DNA of 64,000 nt from Vampirovibrio sp041737375 (GTDB lineage: Bacteria > Cyanobacteriota > Vampirovibrionia > Vampirovibrionales > Vampirovibrionaceae): positions 62,001 through 126,000 of the forward strand of contig NZ_JBGSRV010000004.1 of NCBI RefSeq assembly GCF_041737375.1, in the 5' to 3' direction. The notes under the pieces were generated by a model. That model ran no database searches. It saw nothing but the letters and a program-made list of their open reading frames with translations, and had not been told where the DNA came from. Each line of letters begins with the position of its first letter. Within the stretch, counting starts at the first letter, position 1. The position numbers and the translations under genes are program-made. Positions 45,396 to 54,274 of this stretch are shown in pieces.

Positions 45396-46945
45396 CACGC
45401 CCCATTGTATGGACCATTGCCGGTTCCGATTCCGGCGGCGGCGCTGGCATTCAGGCCGATTTAAAAACCATGAACGCCTTGGGGGTTCACGGTTGCTCGG
45501 TGATTACCGCACTCACCGCCCAAAATACACAAGGCGTTGATTTAATCGAGCTATGCTCTCCAGCCATGCTAAAAGCCCAGCTGGAAGCACTGAGCCAAGA
45601 CTTACCGCCTGTGGCCATCAAGTTGGGTATGCTGGGCGATGCGGAAGGCATCCAGCGCATTGCGGAAGCCATTGCGTCCATACAACGCACTCAAAGCACC
45701 TTTGTCATTTGTGATCCGGTGATGGTATCCACCAGTGGGCATGCCTTGCGGCAAGAGAACACCTTAGCTGCACTGACCACCCACTTGTTGCCCCACGTCC
45801 ATTTGCTGACCCCCAATTTACCGGAGGCCGAAATTTTAACCGGCCAACCCATTCGTTCCGCCAAGGCCATGGAAGCCGCAGCGCAAGCACTGCTGAAACT
45901 GGGGGTGCAATCGGTGCTGATTAAAGGGGGCCATTTTGAGGGCCAGCAGGGCGATCATGATCATGAAGCGAACCAATGGAGTCAGGACTTCTGGACAGAT
46001 GGCAGTCAATCCTTCTGGCTGACCTCTCCCCGACAAGAAACCCGGCACACCCACGGCACCGGCTGCACGTTATCCGCCGCCATGGCCGCCTGCGTGGGGT
46101 TGGGGTTTAATGTGCCGGATGCCATAGTTATTGCCAAGGCTTATGTCAATCAAGGCATCCGGCTGGCCCCGGCGCTGGGTCAAGGTCATGGGCCTTTGGC
46201 CCATTTAGGCTGGCCGGAAACCCATGAAGATTTACCATGGCTCACCCCCACTGCCGAAGCAGGTCAAAACCGCCCGGAATTTTCAGGTTGCGGCAGTCGT
46301 CCCTTGGGGTTTTATCCCATCGTTCCCCGCTTTGAATGGCTGGAAAAGCTTTTGCCTTTGGGCGTTTCCACCATTCAATTGCGCATTAAGGATTTAGAAG
46401 GCGAGGAACTGGAACGGGAAATCGCCCAAGCCAGCGCCTACGCCCACTCTTTCAACTGCCGTTTGTTTATCAACGACTACTGGCAACTGGCCCTGAAATA
46501 CGGCGCCTACGGGGTTCATTTGGGGCAAGACGATTTAAAAACAGCCGATCTGGAAGCCATTCACAAAGCCGGTTTAAAACTGGGCCTCAGCACCCATTGC
46601 TATCAGGAAGTGGCCAGAGCCTTGGCTGTTCGGCCCTCTTATATGGCAGTTGGACCTGTTTTCCATACCACCACCAAAACCATGTACTTTAGGCCCCAAG
46701 GGTTAGAAGCGGTTCGGCGCTGGCGACGCAGCCTGCCTTATCCGCTGGTGGCCATTGCCGGTATTTTTCTGCATAACGCCCCGGAAGTTTTAGCCACCGG
46801 TGTGGATAGCCTGGCCGTGGTTCGAGATATCACTCAGGCTGAAAACCTACCCGAACGGGTGGCCCAATGGCTGGCCCTGTTCGAGGAGCAGTCCCCGCAA
46901 CCCTTGCCCTTAAGCCCTCAATACCCTAAGCTCCCATCCCCTTAA
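45392..46945 (+). CDS. thiDE: Bifunctional HMP(-P) kinase / thiamine-phosphate synthase
   Basis: A 517-residue fusion. The ThiD domain (1-~275) has TIAGSDSGGGAGIQADLKT, KLGMLGD, CDPVMVSTSGH, LTPNLPEAEIL, VLIKGGHF and HTHGTGCTLSAA; it phosphorylates hydroxymethylpyrimidine phosphate. The ThiE domain (~305-500) has IQLRIKD, INDYWQLA, GVHLGQDDL, STHCYQE, GPVFHTTTKT and AIAGI; it joins pyrimidine and thiazole to thiamine phosphate. The phosphate loop FHTTTKT and AIAGI differ slightly from the common FPTxTK and AIGGI but look functional. One polypeptide would carry the pyrimidine from kinase to synthase. It ends the thi operon; thiL is not in the window. Confidence 0.95.
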   Translation: MTRPIVWTIAGSDSGGGAGIQADLKTMNALGVHGCSVITALTAQNTQGVDLIELCSPAMLKAQLEALSQDLPPVAIKLGMLGDAEGIQRIAEAIASIQRTQSTFVICDPVMVSTSGHALRQENTLAALTTHLLPHVHLLTPNLPEAEILTGQPIRSAKAMEAAAQALLKLGVQSVLIKGGHFEGQQGDHDHEANQWSQDFWTDGSQSFWLTSPRQETRHTHGTGCTLSAAMAACVGLGFNVPDAIVIAKAYVNQGIRLAPALGQGHGPLAHLGWPETHEDLPWLTPTAEAGQNRPEFSGCGSRPLGFYPIVPRFEWLEKLLPLGVSTIQLRIKDLEGEELEREIAQASAYAHSFNCRLFINDYWQLALKYGAYGVHLGQDDLKTADLEAIHKAGLKLGLSTHCYQEVARALAVRPSYMAVGPVFHTTTKTMYFRPQGLEAVRRWRRSLPYPLVAIAGIFLHNAPEVLATGVDSLAVVRDITQAENLPERVAQWLALFEEQSPQPLPLSPQYPKLPSP

Positions 46946-47114
46946 TGGCAAAATGTAACTGCAATATTTAACTTTAATAAAGTGATAGGGTATGGCTAAA
47001 CCTGTTTGTGTTTGAATGGTTTTTCAAACAACGCATCACCTTGTAATGAACCGCACCGAGCATTTCATCAAAAATCCAATAGCGTCATCCCTCATAAAAT
47101 AAGGTTATCTCTCC

Positions 47115-47318
47115 ATGGGCGCAGCGCCTCCCAATGCCGACAACACACCCATCACCAACCCCGCTTTGAGTGAGGCGGATCAAGAGCAATGGAAAAAATT
47201 TGAAGTCGAACTCAAAAAAGCCCAAGAAGCCCTTCAAATGCCCCTGATGGATAAATTTGTACGCAGCAGCAACCCCGAACGGGAGCTGACAGTGATGGAT
47301 CTTAAAACCCTTCACTAA
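47115..47318 (+). CDS. Hypothetical small protein
   Basis: The 67-residue, charged protein (LSEADQEQWKKFEVELKKAQEALQMPLMDKFV) is mainly one or two amphipathic helices, with a disordered start. AAGG lies ten bases before the ATG. It ends four bases inside the convergent ThiF-like gene. No family is recognised. Confidence 0.5.
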   Translation: MGAAPPNADNTPITNPALSEADQEQWKKFEVELKKAQEALQMPLMDKFVRSSNPERELTVMDLKTLH

Positions 47319-48448
47319 ACCGGCAAGCGCACCGGGCCGGTCCAGCCCGCCAGTCCCCCAGCCAAACTGTAAACCGGCTTATAGCCCTGTGCTCTCAATA
47401 TTCGGGCCGCCTCCAGACTACGATGCCCTTTTTGACAGTAGATCAAAAGAGGTTGTTCCCCGTTGAAAAGATGATGGGGGATTTGGGCCTTTAATACACC
47501 CAAAGGAATATGAATAGCCTCAGGAATATGACCGGCTTGAAACTCAAAATCCTCACGCACATCCAGTAATTGAACGCCCTTTAAAATCAGGGCACTAGCG
47601 GCTTCAGCCTCAATTTCAAATGCCTCCCTATCGTTGGGGGTTTGGCAGGTCATCAAGGATTCCACCGGCTCTACAATGGTGGGGTTTTCTCCGCACAAGG
47701 CGCATTGCTGATTGCGAGAAAGCGTTAAGGTGTTCAGGGTTTGCGCCAGTGCGTTGTACCTTAACAATTTTCCGTGAATGGATGCCCCCATGCCGGTGAG
47801 GTATTTAATGGCTTCCGTGGCCATCATCAAACCGGCAGTGCCGGGAACCACGCCCAATACCCCAACTTCCGCGCAAGGGGCCAAGGCTTGCGCACCGGGA
47901 GGATTTGGAAAAACGCAACGGTAACAAGGGCCTTGATCGGGCAAAAATAACGACAATTGGGCCTCATATTCAAAAACCGCCCCCTGCAACAACGGAATTT
48001 TCTCCAGAAAACAGGCATCGGCCACTAAAAACCGTGTGGCAAAATTATCCGAACCATCCAGAACCAAATCATAATGTTGGATCATCTCAGCAATATTATT
48101 CGCCCCCAGCCGAACGGGATGCTTTTGATACGTTAAGCAGGGATTAATACTTTGCATGGCTTCAACCAGACTATCTACCTTCAGTTGTCCAAGGGTTTCC
48201 ACCGTATGGGCAATTTGGCGCTGCAAGTTACTGCGATCCACCCGATCGTCATCGACCACCCCGATGGTCCCAACCCCAGCGGCCGCCAAATAAAGCCCCA
48301 CCGGACACCCCAGCCCACCAGCCCCTATCAGCAACACCCGCGCTGCTTTTAAACGAGCCTGTTTTTCCATGCCAAAGCCTTGCAGTTTAAAATGACGGTT
48401 GTATTGTTCCAGCTCCAGGGCAGTAAAAACTGAATTTGAGGACATCAT
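47315..48448 (-). CDS. ThiF/MoeB-type adenylyltransferase with C-terminal rhodanese domain
   Basis: The 377-residue protein has an E1-like domain (~1-265) with ARVLLIGAGGLGCPVGLYLAAAGVGTIGVVDDD, DRSNLQRQ, DGSDNFATR and zinc Cys pairs (CYRC and CALC). The rhodanese domain (~285-375) has LLDVREDFEFQAGHIPEAIHIPLG and active-site loop IYCQKGHRS. It should adenylate the Gly-Gly tail of a sulfur carrier and deliver sulfur to it. The adjacent thi operon lacks a thiF, so ThiS is the likely partner, although MoaD could also be served. Confidence 0.9.
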   Translation of the reverse strand: MMSSNSVFTALELEQYNRHFKLQGFGMEKQARLKAARVLLIGAGGLGCPVGLYLAAAGVGTIGVVDDDRVDRSNLQRQIAHTVETLGQLKVDSLVEAMQSINPCLTYQKHPVRLGANNIAEMIQHYDLVLDGSDNFATRFLVADACFLEKIPLLQGAVFEYEAQLSLFLPDQGPCYRCVFPNPPGAQALAPCAEVGVLGVVPGTAGLMMATEAIKYLTGMGASIHGKLLRYNALAQTLNTLTLSRNQQCALCGENPTIVEPVESLMTCQTPNDREAFEIEAEAASALILKGVQLLDVREDFEFQAGHIPEAIHIPLGVLKAQIPHHLFNGEQPLLIYCQKGHRSLEAARILRAQGYKPVYSLAGGLAGWTGPVRLPV

Positions 48449-48731
48449 CCAACTTTCTTTAGGATCTAACTCACTTAATCATCGTTCTTTCTTTATCATC
48501 CAACTTGCTTTCACATTGTCAGCATAAATCAAAAAGTATGCGCCATAAAGCTTTTGGAAACCGCTTAAATGGCCAATAAGCTCTACAGTAGGCTTTTTGA
48601 CCTTTTTAAAAGGGTATGTTACCATTCTCGAAATTCTTTGGCAGAGCATTAATACTGTCTGATTTGTTTGGCAACCCATTGATTTGACCATTGAGTCGTT
48701 AAGTAAGTGACATCAAGCATCGTTCCCAAAA

Positions 48732-48765
48732 TAGTTCTTAATAAACCAGAGTAGTTCGTAATAAA
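48732..48765 (+). repeat. Pair of 14-bp direct repeats upstream of the DUF4168 gene
   Basis: TAGTTCTTAATAAA (48732-48745) and TAGTTCGTAATAAA (48752-48765) start 20 bases apart, two helical turns, and a third partial TAGTC follows. They lie just before the ribosome site of the secreted protein gene. The rest of 48449-48795 contains no supported gene. Confidence 0.5.
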
Positions 48766-48795
48766 AAAGTAGTCAAAAAAAAGAGGAGTTAAGGG

Positions 48796-49296
48796 ATGAA
48801 ATCCATGATTCAAAATACAGTTGCGCTGTCCATTTGCGGCTTTATGCTAACCGGTGCCGCCTTGGCAGCATCCCCGCAGCCCACGGCTGCCCCAAATGCC
48901 CAAGATGCCCAGTTGGGTGAGGTTGCAAAAATTAAGGAAACAACCCCATCAACCGCACCCAACGCCCCTGCCGCTGAAGCAACCCACACCCAGTCGAATC
49001 AACCACAAACCCCCAACCCGCAAACAGCGGCCAGTGCCAGCAGCCCCTACAGCGATGCGGAACTCAAAAATTTCGTAGACGCAGCCAAGGGTGTGGATCA
49101 GGTTAAGCTGAAATACGAAGACAAACTAAGCAGCGCCAAAGGGCAAACTGAAATTGATAAAATTAAAAAAGAAGCGGATGCCGAACTGAGCAAAGCGGTT
49201 GAGGCCAAAGGTATTTCGGTGGAGCAATATAATAAAATTCACCAATCTGCCATGCAAGATCCACAACTCCTGTCCCGCATTCAAAAATACATGTAG
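48796..49296 (+). CDS. Secreted DUF4168-domain protein
   Basis: The 166-residue protein has a signal peptide (cleavage near ALAA), a ~55-residue Pro/Ala/Thr/Gln-rich linker, and a helical C-terminal domain: YSDAELKNFVDAAKGVDQVKLKYEDKLS, then KKEADAELSKAVEAKGISVEQYNKIHQSAMQDPQLLSRIQ. This pattern is the DUF4168 family, common in cyanobacteria and some proteobacteria and of unknown function. GAGGAG lies before the ATG. The direct repeats at 48732-48765 may regulate it. Confidence 0.85.
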   Translation: MKSMIQNTVALSICGFMLTGAALAASPQPTAAPNAQDAQLGEVAKIKETTPSTAPNAPAAEATHTQSNQPQTPNPQTAASASSPYSDAELKNFVDAAKGVDQVKLKYEDKLSSAKGQTEIDKIKKEADAELSKAVEAKGISVEQYNKIHQSAMQDPQLLSRIQKYM

Positions 49297-49324
49297 TTTA
49301 GACTGATTGAATTTAAAATTCATT

Positions 49325-49358
49325 AAAACCGAAGCGCCCTAAAAAGCGCTTCGGTTTT
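49325..49358. terminator. Bidirectional Rho-independent terminator
   Basis: Stem ACCGAAGCGC/GCGCTTCGGT (49328-49337 with 49346-49355) is extended by A/T pairs; T run on the + side, A run on the - side. It ends the DUF4168 gene and the convergent aromatic operon. Confidence 0.85.
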
Positions 49359-49378
49359 TCGAGAAAAACGCCCTTCGT

Positions 49379-50002
49379 TTATTGACGAACCACGTGAATA
49401 AAGCGGGTATAGTTTTCTTCAGCGTCTTGCAAATTATCTTCAATCACTTTCAAAGCATAAATTTTGGCAAGTACCTTGCTACCCATTACCGCTGTATTGT
49501 CCGGTAAGCGATGGGTTGACAGGGCCTCTGCCGTTTTGGCGTTATCCACCCATTCGCCCTGACCCGATGTTTGTTTGAGGTCAGGATACTTTTTTTTCAA
49601 ATTACTTTTACACTGGGCCAACACTTGCGGATGGCACATAATGGTGTCAATTTGGGACCATTCCTGATCCGGGCGAATCATGAGCGAATGCGCAATTTTA
49701 ATTTCAAATTCCTGAATAATTTTTACCGGAAAATTTTCCAGCGCCTCGGTGGTTTCTTCCACATAGCCGCCTACCGAATTGTAGATGGCGCATTGCCCCC
49801 GATCAATTTTTCCTTGAACCACCGCTTCCATGACCCGATCAGAGGTAAATAAATACTCAATGGCCTGGGTAGGTAAAAAGTTGTGGCTTAAATAATACTG
49901 AATGGCTTCATCATTAAAACTACCCTCGCCGCCCTGAATGCCAAAGGTAAGCGGCTTTTGTACGGAAGGGATCGTTTGGTTAGAATAGTCAGGATCAGTC
50001 AT
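49379..50002 (-). CDS. pheA: Prephenate dehydratase, catalytic domain only (no ACT domain)
   Basis: It converts prephenate to phenylpyruvate, the committed step to phenylalanine. The 207-residue protein has the type II periplasmic-binding-like PDT core: FGIQGGEGSFNDEA, CAIYNSVGGYVEETTEAL, CHPQVLAQC, TAEAL and the signature NYTRFIHV, after which it stops. The ~80-residue ACT domain that gives phenylalanine feedback in most PDTs is missing. Cyclohexadienyl (arogenate) dehydratase activity is also possible. It is the last gene of the operon, two bases after the chorismate mutase gene. Confidence 0.85.
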   Translation of the reverse strand: MTDPDYSNQTIPSVQKPLTFGIQGGEGSFNDEAIQYYLSHNFLPTQAIEYLFTSDRVMEAVVQGKIDRGQCAIYNSVGGYVEETTEALENFPVKIIQEFEIKIAHSLMIRPDQEWSQIDTIMCHPQVLAQCKSNLKKKYPDLKQTSGQGEWVDNAKTAEALSTHRLPDNTAVMGSKVLAKIYALKVIEDNLQDAEENYTRFIHVVRQ

Positions 50003-50004
50003 GG

Positions 50005-50316
50005 TTATTCGCTTTTGCTTTCCAAATGTAAACTATATTCGTGAATCAGATTGTATAAGGCGTCAATAAATTCAGGGCAAAGGCCCAGTTCGGCGGCACG
50101 AGATTTTTTGGCGTTAAGCACCTGTTGCCAGCGAACCATATCCAGCGGCTCCAGACCACGGGCCTTTTTGTAGCGACCCACTTCATCCACCAGTTGGGCC
50201 CGCTGGGATAATACCCGCAGCAGTTGCTCATCCAAACCATCAATTTGATGCCGGAGCGCTTGTAATTCCGAGTTACTGGATTCGGTATTTAATACGTCAT
50301 CAGTCATAGTCATCAT
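50005..50316 (-). CDS. aroQ: Chorismate mutase, AroQ type
   Basis: The 103-residue all-helical AroQ domain (LQALRHQIDGLDEQLLRVLSQRAQLVDEVGRYKKARGLEPLD...RWQQVLN) turns chorismate into prephenate. The Arg and Lys residues that contact substrate (RHQID, KKARG) are visible. In many bacteria this domain is the N-terminal half of the bifunctional P-protein; here it is a separate gene directly before the dehydratase. Confidence 0.93.
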   Translation of the reverse strand: MMTMTDDVLNTESSNSELQALRHQIDGLDEQLLRVLSQRAQLVDEVGRYKKARGLEPLDMVRWQQVLNAKKSRAAELGLCPEFIDALYNLIHEYSLHLESKSE

Positions 50317-50345
50317 TTCAGCTGATTAATTCCTTTCTTTTCGAA

Positions 50346-51434
50346 TTAACCGTTTTGGGCCTTGTTCCGCAAGTAATGATCCAGAATCACCAGTGCGGCC
50401 ATGGCTTCCACAATGGGGACCGCCCGAGGCAAGACACAAGGATCGTGTCGACCTGTGGCTTCCAGAATGGTGGCCTCGTTGTCCTGAGTCACCGTTTCCT
50501 GAGCTTTGCGAATGGTGGAGGTGGGTTTAAAAGCCACCCGAAAATGAATAGTTTCCCCACTGGAAAGGCCGCCCAGCACCCCACCCGCATGATTGGTGCG
50601 GGTGCGAACCCGGCCCGTTTCATCGTGATAAAAGGCATCATTGTGCGCACTGCCTCGCAGTGCCACACCCGCAAAGCCGGACCCGATTTCAAACCCTTTA
50701 ACGGCATTAATGCTGAGCATGGCTTTACCCAGATCGGCATGCAATTTGTCAAACACAGGCTCGCCCAATCCCACCGGAACGTGGCGAATCAAGCCCTTTA
50801 AAACGCCGCCCACCGAATCGCCTTCATCCCGCACGGTTTCAATCAGGCAAATCATTTCCGCCGCCTGGGCCGTATCCGGGCAACGCACGATATTGGACTC
50901 CACTTGCTCGGCAGTCACCGTATCAGCATCGATACTGCTGCCAATGGCCCCCACCTGCTCCACATAGCACAGGCATTCTATGCCCAGTTTTTCTTTCAGG
51001 TATTTTTTAGCGATGGCCCCTGCCGCCACCCGGCCAATGGTTTCCCGCGCGGAAGATCGCCCCCCGCCTCGCCAGTCTCGGGCGCCATATTTTTGCTGAA
51101 AGGTATAATCGGCGTGACCGGGCCGGAATACGGCTTTTAAATTGTTATAATCATCCGATTTCTGATCCCGGTTATAGGCCATCAGCATAATGGGGGTGCC
51201 GGTGGTTATCCCATCCATCACCCCGGAAAACAGATGAATTTGATCCTGCTCGTTGCGAGGGGTAGTAATGCTGCTTTGTCCCGGTCGGCGGCGATCCAGT
51301 TCTTTCTGGATTTCTGCCACGGTAATGGGTAAGCCGGGCGGGCAACCGTCAATCACCACGCCAACTGCACCCCCGTGAGATTCTCCAAAGGTGCTGATTC
51401 TAAATAACTGTCCGAATGAACTTCCTGCGGTCAT
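50346..51434 (-). CDS. aroC: Chorismate synthase
   Basis: The FMN-dependent enzyme makes chorismate from EPSP. 362 residues from the ATG at 51434 (a TTG/GTG-type upstream extension to 51458 is not needed). Family signatures: GESHGGAVGVVIDGCPPG, RRPGQSSITTPRNE, RPGHADYTFQQKYGARDWRGGGRSSARET, and a C-terminal KPTSTIRKAQ and GRHDPCVLPRAVPIVEAM. Its start lies 12 bases before the stop of the upstream aroA-aroK fusion. Confidence 0.97.
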   Translation of the reverse strand: MTAGSSFGQLFRISTFGESHGGAVGVVIDGCPPGLPITVAEIQKELDRRRPGQSSITTPRNEQDQIHLFSGVMDGITTGTPIMLMAYNRDQKSDDYNNLKAVFRPGHADYTFQQKYGARDWRGGGRSSARETIGRVAAGAIAKKYLKEKLGIECLCYVEQVGAIGSSIDADTVTAEQVESNIVRCPDTAQAAEMICLIETVRDEGDSVGGVLKGLIRHVPVGLGEPVFDKLHADLGKAMLSINAVKGFEIGSGFAGVALRGSAHNDAFYHDETGRVRTRTNHAGGVLGGLSSGETIHFRVAFKPTSTIRKAQETVTQDNEATILEATGRHDPCVLPRAVPIVEAMAALVILDHYLRNKAQNG

Positions 51435-51445
51435 AATTAATCTTT

Positions 51446-53398
51446 CTACACCGTACAACTTTCACGACAATTTTCACCAATGGCCCCAAGGGCTTGATTA
51501 ATTTGGGCCACCACAGCCTGAGAACTCAGCCCGTCGGTATCGATGGTTAAATGCGCCGCTTGCTGATACAAGGGCAAACGCTGGGCGTATAAAGCCTCAG
51601 CCTTTTCCAAATCCCGCAACAACGGGCGATCCTGGCGGTGTTTTAAGCGCTCCAGAACAGTTTCAAACCGGGTGTTTAACCAAATGACAGTGGCCTGCTC
51701 GCTCAGGTTTTTCATGACCTCGCCATCCATAATGACGCCGCCTCCCGTTGAAATCACCACGTTGGTTTCAAGCCTTAACGATTCGGCCAATTGGGCTTCC
51801 AGCAAACGAAAAGCAGCCTCTCCGTCGTGGTCGAAAATATCGGCCACTTTTGTTTTACCCGATTGCTGAACAATGCGATCATCCATTTCCACACACGATA
51901 GCTGATATTGTTCTGCCAGCAATTGGGCAACGGTGCTTTTGCCAGATCCCATAAAACCAATTAACACCAGCTTGGTCGCAGCACCCGGCAGGTTTGGCTC
52001 ATCGACTGTCTCTGCGGCAGGTTGGCGCTCTTCCACCCCCACCCCCAAAGCGGCCAAATCCTGCCAGAATTCAGGGTAAGTTTTATTCACCACCGCTGGA
52101 TCTGCCAGGGTCAGACCCTCTAAAAGAGAGCCAGCCACCGCAAAAGCCATGGCCATGCGGTGATCGCCATACGTAGCAATACAAGCCGGTTTGGGCTGGC
52201 CACCGTGAATGACCAAAGCATCCATTTCCGATTCTACCTGAATGCCCATTTTTCGCAATTCGGTTTCCACGGCGGTAATGCGATCCGTTTCTTTCACCCG
52301 CAAGGATTGCAGCCCTTCAATGCGAGTAACCCCATTGGCAAAAGCGGCCAGCACGGCCAAGGCCTGAGCCTGATCCGGGCAATCGCACATATTCACCTGA
52401 ATCGGTTTGACCCCATGCCCTTCTACGATTAAATCCCCATTGTTGAAGTGAACCTGAGTGCCCATTTGCTTCAACATCTCAATAAATCGCAGGTCGGCCT
52501 GCACCGAATCAGCATTCATATTTTTCAGGGTAATGCTTGAGCCGGTGAGGGTGGCGATGGCCGCAAAGTAAGCGGCGCTTGAGGCATCTGGCTCAACCGT
52601 ATAGCTTTCCGTTTTATATACTTGCCCTGCCGGGATTTGAAAAGTTTGATAATCCTGATGGGTGGTCTCTACCCCAAAAGCCCGTAGAATAGCCATGGTC
52701 ATATCCAGATAAGGCTTGGAAACCGGGGCATCGGGTAGGGCAATTTCAATCGGCGCACCCTGAGACTGAATGAGTGGGGCAATCATCATTAAAGCCGAAA
52801 TATATTGACTGCTGGTGCTGCCTGAAACCGTGAGCCGGGTGGCGCTAATGCCACTGGACGAAACCCGCACCGGCGGATAGCCCTCCTGCTCCAGATACTC
52901 AATCTCCACGCCCAGCGTCCGCAAGGCGTCCACTAGGTCCTTAACCGGGCGCCGGTTCAGCCCCTCATGCCCCAACAAGGTTTGACGCCCCGGAATGACC
53001 GCCGACACCGCAATCAGAAAGCGCAAGGTGGCAGCGGACAAGTTGGCATGCAAGGTATAATCCCCCTCAGCAATGCAGGTCGCTTCTCCGTAAACATCCA
53101 CATAGGATTGTCCGCCCTCATGCCCCCATCGGGTTTCAATGCCCAGAGCGTTCAGGCAACCCATGACCGCCAGCCCGTCATCGCTTCGCAGCGGATTCCA
53201 CACCCGAACCGGATGACCTGCTGGCTTGCAAGCCAGGGCCGCCAGAATGAGGGCCCGAATGGTATAACTTTTAGAGCCGGGAACCATTACCGTGGCCTGA
53301 ATCGCAGCCTTTAAAGGGGTCAGGGCCACGATTCGGGAACCAGCTCCTTTGTCGGGTTGTTGTTCTAACCGGCTTTCCGGGCTGGGGTGGGCATTCAT
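51446..53398 (-). CDS. aroA-aroK: Fused EPSP synthase and shikimate kinase
   Basis: A 650-residue fusion. The AroA domain (~25-450) has PGSKSYTIRA, GLNRRPVKDLVDAL, GSTSSQYISALM, EPDASSAAYF, KETDRI and YGDHRMAMAFA. The AroK domain (~475-640) has the P-loop GFMGSGKST, MDDRI, GEAAFR, STGGGVI and RPLL. It thus carries steps 5 and 6 of the shikimate pathway, with the later step first in the chain. The loop that normally reads N-x-G-T (E. coli Gly96) is NLSAATLRFL at 119-128, with Ala where glyphosate-sensitive enzymes have Gly. It overlaps aroF by ATGA. Confidence 0.94.
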   Translation of the reverse strand: MNAHPSPESRLEQQPDKGAGSRIVALTPLKAAIQATVMVPGSKSYTIRALILAALACKPAGHPVRVWNPLRSDDGLAVMGCLNALGIETRWGHEGGQSYVDVYGEATCIAEGDYTLHANLSAATLRFLIAVSAVIPGRQTLLGHEGLNRRPVKDLVDALRTLGVEIEYLEQEGYPPVRVSSSGISATRLTVSGSTSSQYISALMMIAPLIQSQGAPIEIALPDAPVSKPYLDMTMAILRAFGVETTHQDYQTFQIPAGQVYKTESYTVEPDASSAAYFAAIATLTGSSITLKNMNADSVQADLRFIEMLKQMGTQVHFNNGDLIVEGHGVKPIQVNMCDCPDQAQALAVLAAFANGVTRIEGLQSLRVKETDRITAVETELRKMGIQVESEMDALVIHGGQPKPACIATYGDHRMAMAFAVAGSLLEGLTLADPAVVNKTYPEFWQDLAALGVGVEERQPAAETVDEPNLPGAATKLVLIGFMGSGKSTVAQLLAEQYQLSCVEMDDRIVQQSGKTKVADIFDHDGEAAFRLLEAQLAESLRLETNVVISTGGGVIMDGEVMKNLSEQATVIWLNTRFETVLERLKHRQDRPLLRDLEKAEALYAQRLPLYQQAAHLTIDTDGLSSQAVVAQINQALGAIGENCRESCTV

Positions 53399-54222
53399 GC
53401 GGGCAAGGCTTCCTGATTTTGCAAAGCACGGGCCGCATCCAGCTTGACCATCATCTCATCCAGCTGTTCCCAGGTAATTTGCTGGCTGGCATCCGTCCAG
53501 GCAAAGCGGGGGTTGGGATGCACTTCAATCACCATGCCATCGTAGTTGTAATCCACCGAATCCATGGCCACTTCCTGCAACTTGTCCACAGCGCCCGCAA
53601 TGTGGGAAATATCCAGCAACATGGGCAGTCCGGTCTTTTCCCGAACCCGCATGGCCATTTCAGAATCGGCCACGTTCCGCAACCCGCTGGGGTTGGGATG
53701 ATGCACATCGGGGGTGAAGCCCCGGTGGCACAGCATCAGGTTTTCGGCTTTCATGCCGCCTTCCAGGGCGTGATCCACAATGCCTTCCCAATGAGATTCG
53801 GAATACCAGGGCTGGTTCTTCAACATCAGCTTCACCCGGCTATCCTGAGCGGCCACTTTGGCGATTTCCTGCTGCACGAAGTGGTTTTGGTTACGTGCTC
53901 CAATCCACAACAGCAATTCGCCCTCTGCCTTCAAGGCAGGCAAAACGCCATCCATTACCGCCTGAGCCTGAGAGGCCACCAAAATTTCCGTGCCCGGATT
54001 CAAACCCATTTGGGCCGCCTCGGCCAGCAAGCCAATGCCTTCCTCTTTTAACCCATCGAAACCGGGCTTGGTGCGAGGCTTCCACAGGCTGATACGAACA
54101 TAGTCCACCTGCCGTTGCTGGGCCTGCTCCAGCGAAAACATGATTTGATCCCGGCTTTCGGCGGAACAAGGTCCGGCCACTAGCATGGGGCGTTTGGTAT
54201 GGGGTTGATGACTGCGACTCAT
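53395..54222 (-). CDS. aroF: 3-deoxy-7-phosphoheptulonate (DAHP) synthase
   Basis: First step of the shikimate pathway: phosphoenolpyruvate plus erythrose 4-phosphate. The 275-residue TIM barrel is close to the class I-beta/KDO8PS-like DAHP synthases: LVAGPCSAES, RISLWKPRTKPGFDG, LLLWIGARN, LKNQPW, LCHRGFTP, LLDISHIAG and MVIEVHPNP. It lacks the fused chorismate mutase or ferredoxin-like regulatory domain found on many homologues. AAGGAG (54231-54236) sits eight bases before the ATG. It is the first structural gene after the attenuator leader. Confidence 0.92.
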   Translation of the reverse strand: MSRSHQPHTKRPMLVAGPCSAESRDQIMFSLEQAQQRQVDYVRISLWKPRTKPGFDGLKEEGIGLLAEAAQMGLNPGTEILVASQAQAVMDGVLPALKAEGELLLWIGARNQNHFVQQEIAKVAAQDSRVKLMLKNQPWYSESHWEGIVDHALEGGMKAENLMLCHRGFTPDVHHPNPSGLRNVADSEMAMRVREKTGLPMLLDISHIAGAVDKLQEVAMDSVDYNYDGMVIEVHPNPRFAWTDASQQITWEQLDEMMVKLDAARALQNQEALPA

Positions 54223-54274
54223 AGGTGATGCTCCTTCGATGAATATGACTGTGATGATGATGAAATCTCTATAT

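Noticed and set aside
48479..48691. 70-codon ORF on the - strand upstream of the ThiF-like gene
   Set aside because: No ribosome site, no protein-like pattern, and it lies across the divergent promoter region. Its end partly repeats the start region of the ThiF-like gene.
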